Positions 7,791 through 13,744 of a DNA stretch of 16,327 nucleotides are shown one piece after another. This DNA is from Deltaproteobacteria bacterium (GTDB taxonomy: Bacteria; Desulfobacterota; DSM-4660; Desulfatiglandales; Desulfatiglandaceae). The translations under genes were made by a program, and so were the position numbers. Position 1 is the first letter of the stretch, and each line of letters starts with the position of its first letter. The DNA is taken from NCBI GenBank assembly GCA_011051075.1, contig DREN01000476.1:1-16327 (forward strand). Reading direction: 5' to 3'. The notes under the pieces are model-generated. The model saw only the letters and a list, made by a program, of their open reading frames with translations. It was not told the DNA's origin and did not search any database.

Positions 7791-8066
7791 GGGATAGATC
7801 CCGTATCCACAATTGCTGAAGTCTAACCGCAAAGGTCGCAATTTTTCAGATCTGTCTTCTGGATCAAGTCTCGCGGGCAGACATGGGGGAGCGGTGCATT
7901 ATCACACGGGATTTCCGGGACCTGTGTTTAAGCCATAGGGCCCCCCTGGTTTCGGGCTACAAATAACAGATTGAAATAATAAGGAAACCATCAAGACTAC
8001 CGTTTTAAAACCATACCACATAACAGAGGCCCTTCAAAGGGAAAAAAGGGATTTACATCGGCCCAT

Positions 8067-8095
8067 TTGACATAGGCCTCCTTTTTAATTAACCT
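8067..8095 (+). promoter_or_regulatory. candidate distal promoter upstream of queA
   Basis: A perfect -35 box TTGACA (8067-8072) is followed after 17 bp by TAACCT (8090-8095), a weaker -10 box. If used, it would give a leader of about 75 nt before the queA ATG. Confidence 0.35.
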
Positions 8096-8129
8096 CCCGA
8101 CGTGCCAGCTTCAAAAGCGGAATAAATCG

Positions 8130-8158
8130 TTGACTTTGATGAAGCACTCAGCTAATAT
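8130..8158 (+). promoter_or_regulatory. sigma70-like promoter of queA and the downstream gene run
   Basis: The -35 box TTGACT (8130-8135) and the -10 box TAATAT (8153-8158) are separated by exactly 17 bp. This is the strongest promoter-like sequence in the window. The predicted transcription start near 8165 leaves only about 14 nt before the ATG at 8179. Confidence 0.65.
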
Positions 8159-8178
8159 TAGATGTTTAAAGTTTGCGG

Positions 8179-9252
8179 ATGTTTGAAATACAGGATTACG
8201 ACTATGAGCTGCCCCAGGATCTCATAGCCCAGGTACCGGCTCACAGGCGGGATCGGTCCAGGCTCCTTGTGGTGGACCGGTCAACGGCCTCGTTTAGAGA
8301 TGACAGGTTTTTCAGCCTCCCCTCCCTGCTCAGGGATGGGGATCTCCTGGTCGTTAATAACACCAGGGTTGTCCCGGCTCGGATCTTCGGCCGTAAGGAG
8401 AGCGGCGGCCGGGTGGAGATACTGGTCTTAGAGCACCCTGAAGCAGGGGAAACCGGAAGCGTGAAAGAAGGGGGATCTGCGACGCGGATCTGCCTGGTCA
8501 AATCATCCAGGCGGCCGAGGCGTGGAAGCCTCTTATTTTTTGATTCGGGGGTGTGCGGAGAGGTAAAAGAGCTCCTTGATAACGGGCTTGTGATGATCTC
8601 CTTTTACGGTGGTTCAGGGATAGACGCCCTCATGTCTGAAAAGGGGTTCATGCCCCTTCCCCCCTATATCAGGCGGGGGAAAGAGAGTGGCCTTTCTGAG
8701 CTGGACAGGGTGAGGTACCAGACGGTCTATTCTGAACGGGCCGGGGCCGTGGCAGCGCCCACTGCCGGGCTTCATTTTACCACAGATCTCCTGAAGAGAC
8801 TGAAGGCAGGGGGAGTGGACATGGTTTCCCTGACCCTTCACGTGGGTCACGGCACCTTCCGGCCGGTAAGGGTTAAGGATATCAGGCAGCACCGGCTTGG
8901 CCATGAGTATTTTGTGATTGAACCTGAGGTGGCGGAGAGGATCGGTGAAACAAGAAAAACAGGGGGAAGGGTTGTTGCAGTGGGCACCACCGTGGTAAGG
9001 ACCCTGGAGAGCGCCTGCATGCCCGATGGTTCCGTCCTTTCCGGGGCGGGAAAGACCGATCTACTGATCACTCCGGGATTTGTTTTCAAGGTGGTGGATG
9101 CGCTCATAACTAACTTCCATCTGCCCAAGAGTTCCCTCCTCTTTCTGGTGTCCGCCTTTGCAGGCCCTGACCTCATAAAGAAGGCCTATGAACGGGCCGT
9201 CAGAAAGAGATACAGGTTTTACAGCTACGGCGATGCCATGTTGATAGTGTAG
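8179..9252 (+). CDS. queA: S-adenosylmethionine:tRNA ribosyltransferase-isomerase QueA
   Basis: QueA transfers and isomerises the ribosyl part of S-adenosylmethionine onto preQ1 in tRNA position 34, giving epoxyqueuosine. The 357-residue protein has the family landmarks: YDYELPQDLIAQ near the N-terminus, NNTRVVPARIFGRK at residues 60-73, APTAGLHFT at 193-201, LTLHVGHGTFRPV at 218-230, and an ITNFHLPKSSL segment near the C-terminus. I chose the ATG at 8179 because it puts the conserved DYELP motif at the usual distance. A TTG two codons upstream (8173) is an alternative. Neither start has a recognisable Shine-Dalgarno sequence. The gene is first in a plus-strand run with tgt, the enzyme one step earlier in the same pathway. 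Confidence 0.95.
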   Translation: MFEIQDYDYELPQDLIAQVPAHRRDRSRLLVVDRSTASFRDDRFFSLPSLLRDGDLLVVNNTRVVPARIFGRKESGGRVEILVLEHPEAGETGSVKEGGSATRICLVKSSRRPRRGSLLFFDSGVCGEVKELLDNGLVMISFYGGSGIDALMSEKGFMPLPPYIRRGKESGLSELDRVRYQTVYSERAGAVAAPTAGLHFTTDLLKRLKAGGVDMVSLTLHVGHGTFRPVRVKDIRQHRLGHEYFVIEPEVAERIGETRKTGGRVVAVGTTVVRTLESACMPDGSVLSGAGKTDLLITPGFVFKVVDALITNFHLPKSSLLFLVSAFAGPDLIKKAYERAVRKRYRFYSYGDAMLIV

Positions 9253-9254
9253 GG

Positions 9255-9286
9255 ATTGGGGAATTTAGGGATTTAGGGATTGGGGG
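9255..9286. repeat. 8-bp tandem repeat between queA and tgt
   Basis: There are four 8-bp units: ATTGGGGA, ATTTAGGG, ATTTAGGG, ATTGGGGG. They start directly after the queA stop codon and fill half of the 64-bp spacer before tgt. Confidence 0.8.
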
Positions 9287-9316
9287 ATTACCGATGGCCC
9301 CGGTTCCGGTGGGGCT

Positions 9317-10435
9317 TTGGAATTCAGGATAACGCACAGCTCAGGGGAGACAAGGGCCAGAACAGGGGAGATCAAGACCCCGCACGGAACCTTCGAGACA
9401 CCGGTGTTCATGCCGGTAGGGACCAAAGGGGCGGTAAAGGCGGTATCACCCGAGGACCTGCGAGAGGCGGGGGCCAGGATAATCCTGGCAAACACCTATC
9501 ATCTGTATCTCAGGCCCGGACATCTTTTGATCGGGCGGCTGGGGGGCCTCCACGGCTTCATGAACTGGCAGGGGCCTATCCTGACGGACAGTGGGGGATT
9601 TCAGGTCTACAGCCTTGCGCCACTCAGGACCATTACAGAGAAAGGCGTGGTGTTTCGGTCTCATATAGACGGCTCAGAGCACTTCATCGGCCCTGAGGAG
9701 GCCATGGCTATCCAGGAGACCCTTGGGGCCGATATTATCATGGCCTTTGACGAATGCGCGCCCCACCCCTCTGACTACGAATATGTGAGGAGGTCTGTCC
9801 AACTTACCACCTCCTGGGCCCGCAGGTCTCTGGAGAGCAGGAAACGTGGGGACCAGGCCCTCTTTGGCATAGTACAGGGTGGGATGTACACGGATCTGAG
9901 GGAAAAGAGCGCCCTTGAGCTGGTTGAGATGGGGTTTGACGGTTATGCAATCGGCGGGCTTTCAGTGGGAGAGGATCGAGCCACCAGACTGAGGGTGATC
10001 CGTGAAACCATTAACTTTCTTCCCAAGGACAAACCGGTCTACCTGATGGGTGTGGGGGCCCCCCAGGACCTTATTGATGCGGTCACCCTGGGGGTTGACA
10101 TGTTCGACTGTGTGATGCCCACCCGAAATGCCCGAAACGGTACACTATTCACCTCTCAAGGGAGGATGACCATTAAAAATGCCAGATATAGAGAGGACGG
10201 GAGGCCTGTTGATGAGGAGTGTGACTGCTACACCTGCTCCAACTACTCAAGGGCCTATCTGAGACACCTTTTTATGGCAAGGGAGATTCTGGCTTACCGG
10301 CTTAATACGATCCACAACCTCTCGTACTATTCCCGCCTCATGGCGGATCTGCGAAACGCCGTGCGGGAAGGGAGGATCGGGGCCTATGAGGCTCAGTTTT
10401 ACATGTCTTACGGCAAAGGGGATTTAACAACTTAA
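9317..10435 (+). CDS. tgt: tRNA-guanine transglycosylase (queuine/preQ1 tRNA-ribosyltransferase) Tgt
   Basis: Tgt swaps guanine 34 of GUN-anticodon tRNAs for preQ1. The 372-residue protein carries the acid/base aspartate D91 in LTDSGGFQVYSL and the nucleophile D264 in DMFDCVMPTRNARNG. The zinc ligands C302, C304 and C307 (ECDCYTCSNY) and H333 (NTIHN) match E. coli numbering, which supports the chosen start. That start is a TTG at 9317-9319 preceded by a G-rich GGTGGGG. The ATG at 9294 is out of frame, and no in-frame ATG or GTG lies close upstream. It follows queA by 64 bp and is followed by the yajC-secDF genes, a gene order common in Gram-negative bacteria. Confidence 0.96.
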   Translation: MEFRITHSSGETRARTGEIKTPHGTFETPVFMPVGTKGAVKAVSPEDLREAGARIILANTYHLYLRPGHLLIGRLGGLHGFMNWQGPILTDSGGFQVYSLAPLRTITEKGVVFRSHIDGSEHFIGPEEAMAIQETLGADIIMAFDECAPHPSDYEYVRRSVQLTTSWARRSLESRKRGDQALFGIVQGGMYTDLREKSALELVEMGFDGYAIGGLSVGEDRATRLRVIRETINFLPKDKPVYLMGVGAPQDLIDAVTLGVDMFDCVMPTRNARNGTLFTSQGRMTIKNARYREDGRPVDEECDCYTCSNYSRAYLRHLFMAREILAYRLNTIHNLSYYSRLMADLRNAVREGRIGAYEAQFYMSYGKGDLTT

Positions 10436-10441
10436 CGTAGC

Positions 10442-10577
10442 CGTTCACGGTTTGAAATTTGAAATTGGGAAGTAGTCCCGCAGGGCGGGATTGGGGAGAT
10501 CGGTCCAAAATTGAATGCGTTCATCAACAGCACAAAAGCATGAAGGCCAAATTTCGAGTTTCAACGTTTCGTGAACG
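10442..10577. repeat. imperfect inverted repeat in tgt-yajC spacer
   Basis: CGTTCACG (10442-10449) pairs with CGTGAACG (10570-10577). Just inside, GTTTGAAATTTGAAATTGG (10450-10468) is partly complementary to CCAAATTTCGAGTTTCAAC (10547-10565). A perfect small hairpin, TCCCGC-AGG-GCGGGA, sits at 10476-10490. The spacer to yajC is 172 bp and has no obvious promoter, so this looks like a degenerate intergenic repeat. Confidence 0.65.
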
Positions 10578-10607
10578 TTTACAACTTAACCAACAGGAGG
10601 TTTTGCG

Positions 10608-10931
10608 ATGAACTTTTTGGCATACGCAATGGGGGGCTTGGGCAAAGGTGAAGGCGGAGGAGAAGGTGGGGGTTTTGGCGCGTTTTTACCCCTCATCCTC
10701 ATGTTCGCGATCTTCTACTTCCTGCTCATCAGGCCCCAGCAGAAAAAGGCCAAGGCCCATAAACAACTGCTTGCATCGTTAAAAAAGGGGGATCGGGTGG
10801 TCACCTCCGGCGGCCTCTACGGGGTTGTAACCGGCCTCACCGACGATGTGGTGACCATGGAAATAGCACCCAAGGTCAGGGTCAAGGTTTCCAGGGCCTC
10901 CATCTCGGGCGTGACAGGAAAGGCCCAGTAG
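10608..10931 (+). CDS. yajC: Sec translocase accessory subunit YajC
   Basis: YajC is a small single-pass inner-membrane protein of the SecDF-YajC complex. The 107-residue sequence has a glycine-rich N-terminus (about residues 9-24), one membrane helix at about 24-41 (FGAFLPLILMFAIFYFLLI) and the hallmark RPQQKKAKAHK immediately after it. The soluble part has GDRVVTSGGLYGVV at about residues 70-83. The ATG at 10608 is set by a strong GGAGG (10596-10600) 7 nt upstream. The glycine-rich tail before the helix is typical of the family. secD follows after 83 bp. Confidence 0.95.
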   Translation: MNFLAYAMGGLGKGEGGGEGGGFGAFLPLILMFAIFYFLLIRPQQKKAKAHKQLLASLKKGDRVVTSGGLYGVVTGLTDDVVTMEIAPKVRVKVSRASISGVTGKAQ

Positions 10932-10966
10932 GTTCCCGCCAATGGTCATTTGAACAGACGTGACCA

Positions 10967-10994
10967 ATGACTAATGACATTTGACTAACAACTA
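10967..10994. repeat. 7-bp tandem repeat between yajC and secD
   Basis: Four degenerate units lie in tandem: ATGACTA, ATGACAT, TTGACTA, ACAACTA. Just upstream, TGGTCA (10943-10948) and TGACCA (10961-10966) form a short inverted repeat. Together they fill most of the 83-bp spacer before secD. Confidence 0.7.
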
Positions 10995-11014
10995 AACTTA
11001 ACCGGGAGTAGCAT

Positions 11015-12616
11015 GTGTCTAAGAGCTTAACTTGGCGTAGCATAATCGCCCTTTTCGCAATTCTGGCAGCAGTGGCATACCTTGTTCCCTCTATTACCGG
11101 CGGGGTTCCCGGCTGGTGGTCCACTCTCCTGCCAAAGGATAAGATCCGTCTGGGGCTTGACCTCCAGGGGGGAATGCACCTTGTCCTGGAGGTACAGGCG
11201 GCCAAGGCCCTTGAAAACCACCTGGAAAGGACCGTGGATGAGCTGAAGCGTGATCTGCGCAAGGACAGTATTCGGTACCTTCAGATGAAGCGCGATGGGC
11301 TTGACGGGATCCAGATCACCCTCATGCGTGAAGAAGATAAAGAGGTCTTCATGGATATGATTCGGGCAGGGTATCCGGATTTCACGGTGGAAACCATGCC
11401 TGACCAGGAGGGCAAACCGGTGTTTCAACTGGTGCTGGATTCCAAGGCCAGGATCCGTATCATGAAGATGGCCGCGGATCAGGCCCTGGAGACCATCAGG
11501 AACAGGATCGACCAGTTCGGGGTGAGCGAGCCCGATATCAGACCCCAGGAGGATTACAGGCTCCTCATCCAGCTCCCCGGGATAAAGGACCCGGAGAGGG
11601 CTATCGCCCTGATCGGTAAGACCGCCCTGCTTGAATTCAAGCTGGTCGATGAAGAGAACAGTGTTGAAGAGGCCCTCAAGGGAAAGATTCCCCCTGGTGA
11701 TGAAATACTCTACCAGATCACCGTTGACCCCAAGACGGGACGGCAGAGGAAGATCCCATATCTCCTGAAAAAGAGGACCGCCCTGACCGGCCAATACATC
11801 ACCGATGCCAGGGTACAGATAGACAGCCGCTACAACGAGCCCTACGTGTCCCTCTCCTTTGACGCCAGGGGGGCGCGGATCTTTGAACAGATAACCGGCA
11901 AGAACATCAAGAAGAGACTGGCCATAGTCCTTGACAACAAGGTTAATTCCGCACCGGTAATCCAGGACAAGATCTCCGGGGGCAAGGCCCAGATCACCGG
12001 CCGCTACAGCATGGATGAGGCCAGGGACCTTGCCATCGTGCTGAGGGCCGGCGCCCTTCCCGCCCCGGTGAGGATCATAGAGGAACGTACTGTATGCCCC
12101 TCCCTTGGAAAAGACTCCATAGAAAAGGGCTTCAAGTCCATGCTCATCGGCGGTGCAGTGGTGATCCTTTTCATGGTCATATACTACGGCCTGTCCGGCC
12201 TTATCGCCGATCTTGCCCTTATCCTGAACATCCTGTTTATCATGGCCGGACTTGCCTTCTTCAGCGCCACGTTGACCCTCCCTGGAATCGCAGGCATTAT
12301 TCTCACCATCGGCATGTCCGTGGATGCCAACGTGTTGATCTTTGAACGTATACGGGAGGAGTTGAGGCTTGGGAAAACACCGAGGGCATCCATCGACGGG
12401 GGCTACAGCAAGGCAATAGTCACCATCCTTGACGCCCAGGTTACCACCCTGATCGCGGCCCTTGTTCTCTTTCAGTTCGGTACCGGACCCATAAGGGGGT
12501 TTGCCGTGACCCTGAGCATAGGGATACTGGCCAGCCTGTTTACCGCCATATTCGTAACCAGAATCATATTTGACTACCTGTACGTTCATCGTAACATGAA
12601 AAGAATAAGTATCTGA
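11015..12616 (+). CDS. secD: protein translocase subunit SecD
   Basis: SecD is an RND-type membrane protein that, with SecF, uses the proton motive force to pull secreted proteins out of the Sec channel on the periplasmic side. The 533-residue sequence has an N-terminal helix (about 8-28), the motif RLGLDLQGGMHLVLEV (45-60), a large periplasmic domain with RNRIDQFGVSEPDI (162-175), and about five helices between 376 and 522. Between them lies the SVDANVLIFERIREEL signature (435-450). The start is a GTG at 11015 with GGGAG upstream. An overlapping ATG at 11013 reads into a stop within six codons. Residue 361, in the conserved RTVGPSLG stretch, is Cys instead of Gly. secF starts 19 bp downstream. 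Confidence 0.97.
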   Translation: MSKSLTWRSIIALFAILAAVAYLVPSITGGVPGWWSTLLPKDKIRLGLDLQGGMHLVLEVQAAKALENHLERTVDELKRDLRKDSIRYLQMKRDGLDGIQITLMREEDKEVFMDMIRAGYPDFTVETMPDQEGKPVFQLVLDSKARIRIMKMAADQALETIRNRIDQFGVSEPDIRPQEDYRLLIQLPGIKDPERAIALIGKTALLEFKLVDEENSVEEALKGKIPPGDEILYQITVDPKTGRQRKIPYLLKKRTALTGQYITDARVQIDSRYNEPYVSLSFDARGARIFEQITGKNIKKRLAIVLDNKVNSAPVIQDKISGGKAQITGRYSMDEARDLAIVLRAGALPAPVRIIEERTVCPSLGKDSIEKGFKSMLIGGAVVILFMVIYYGLSGLIADLALILNILFIMAGLAFFSATLTLPGIAGIILTIGMSVDANVLIFERIREELRLGKTPRASIDGGYSKAIVTILDAQVTTLIAALVLFQFGTGPIRGFAVTLSIGILASLFTAIFVTRIIFDYLYVHRNMKRISI

Positions 12617-12635
12617 GAAAGACCGGAGTAGATAA

Positions 12636-13688
12636 ATGCAATTCATAAAACCAGGGATCAACATCGATTTTATCGGAAAACGTCGTATTGCCTTTATATT
12701 TTCCTCAGCAATGATTATTGCCACGGTTTTTCTGCTCATCTGGAGGGGCGGCCCCAACTACGGTGTGGATTTTTCAGGCGGGGTCCTGGTCCAGGTGAAG
12801 CTGCCGCAGAAGACATCCCCGGCCCAGATCAAGAAGGCCCTCAGGCCGGTTCAGTTAGAGGATAGCATTATCCAGGAATTCGGGGAGGAGGGTGCTTCTG
12901 AGTACCTGATCCGGATCAGGAAGACCAACGTTGACTTAACGGGTTTAAGCGGCAAGGTTGATCAGGCCCTGAACAAGGCCTTTGGAGGGGGAGTGGAGAT
13001 AAGACGGGTGGAGATGGTGGGGCCCAAGGTGGGCAAGGACCTGAGGCAGAAGGCCCTTTTCGCCATTTTTTACGCCCTTCTCTTCATCGCCATCTACATC
13101 TCAGGCCGGTTTGAGCTCAAATGGCTCATGTCCATTATAATGGCAATTTCCCTGGCCTTTGTGGTGTATATTGCATCCACATTCGGAGTAAGTGTGACCT
13201 GGCTCATCCTGGTTGCCCTGGCCGTTACCCTCGGTCTGTGCCTGTTTCTCAATCTGAAATACGCCCTTGGGGCCATAATCGCCCTTGTGCACGACGTCAC
13301 CATCACCATAGGGGTCTTTGCCCTCACAGACAGGGAGATATCCCTCTCGATCATTGCGGCCTTTCTCACCATCGTGGGATATTCCCTGAACGACACGATT
13401 ATCGTATTTGACAGGATACGGGAGAACCTCAGGCGTTTCAGAAGGAGGCCCTTTGAAGATACCATGAACATGAGTATCAACCAGACCCTGAGCAGAACCA
13501 TTCTCACATCCGCCACTACCCTGGTCGTGGTGACAGCCCTCTTTGTCCTTGGCGGAGGTGTGATTCACGACTTCGCCTTTGCCCTCCTGGTGGGCATACT
13601 TGTGGGTACCTACTCTTCAGTCTTTGTGGCAAGCCCGATCCTCCTCCTGTGGGAAGGAAAGTTTGGCAAAGGGGGCAGGGGAAAATGA
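12636..13688 (+). CDS. secF: protein translocase subunit SecF with an extra transmembrane hairpin
   Basis: SecF is the partner of SecD. The 350-residue protein has NYGVDFSGGVLVQV (41-54), VEMVGPKVGKDLRQKA (125-140) and the RND signature GYSLNDTIIVFDRIRENLR (248-266). A SecF normally passes straight from the RFEW-type end of its second helix into the next one (YALGAIIALVHDV, here 209-221). In this protein about 45 residues (164-208) sit between them, containing two strongly hydrophobic stretches at about 164-181 and 187-207. This would make eight membrane helices instead of six and explains a length above the usual 300-320. The ATG at 12636 follows CCGGAG at good spacing. No frameshift is needed and the flanking motifs are intact, so the protein is probably functional. 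Confidence 0.96.
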   Translation: MQFIKPGINIDFIGKRRIAFIFSSAMIIATVFLLIWRGGPNYGVDFSGGVLVQVKLPQKTSPAQIKKALRPVQLEDSIIQEFGEEGASEYLIRIRKTNVDLTGLSGKVDQALNKAFGGGVEIRRVEMVGPKVGKDLRQKALFAIFYALLFIAIYISGRFELKWLMSIIMAISLAFVVYIASTFGVSVTWLILVALAVTLGLCLFLNLKYALGAIIALVHDVTITIGVFALTDREISLSIIAAFLTIVGYSLNDTIIVFDRIRENLRRFRRRPFEDTMNMSINQTLSRTILTSATTLVVVTALFVLGGGVIHDFAFALLVGILVGTYSSVFVASPILLLWEGKFGKGGRGK

Positions 13689-13744
13689 GACTCGTATTCC
13701 CCGGTGGGTGCCAGAAAGGACATCTGATCCCTTGAGGTCGCCAA

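Larger units (their letters stand above)
7496..8178. other. divergent spacer between mnmA and queA
   Basis: This 683-bp spacer has no convincing protein gene. It contains the 221-bp inverted-repeat-bounded segment at 7570-7790, a stretch at about 7791-8060 in which I see nothing recognisable, and two plus-strand promoter candidates before queA. CGGGAT and ATCCCG around 7790-7803 form a short palindrome immediately outside the right arm of the big inverted repeat. Confidence 0.6.

Noticed and set aside
8025..8090. Possible terminator from GAGGCC and GGCCTC followed by TTTTT upstream of queA
   Set aside because: The arms are short and more than 40 nt apart, and the same bases form a better promoter candidate.
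11013..11030. ATG at 11013 as the secD start
   Set aside because: It is out of frame with SecD and reaches a stop after five codons. The GTG at 11015 gives the correct N-terminus.
11027..12757. 576-codon open frame on the minus strand opposite secD and the start of secF
   Set aside because: It lies almost wholly antisense to secD, which has all family motifs. Its translation is low-complexity and rich in Gly, His and Asp, with no recognisable domain, as expected from a codon-bias shadow.
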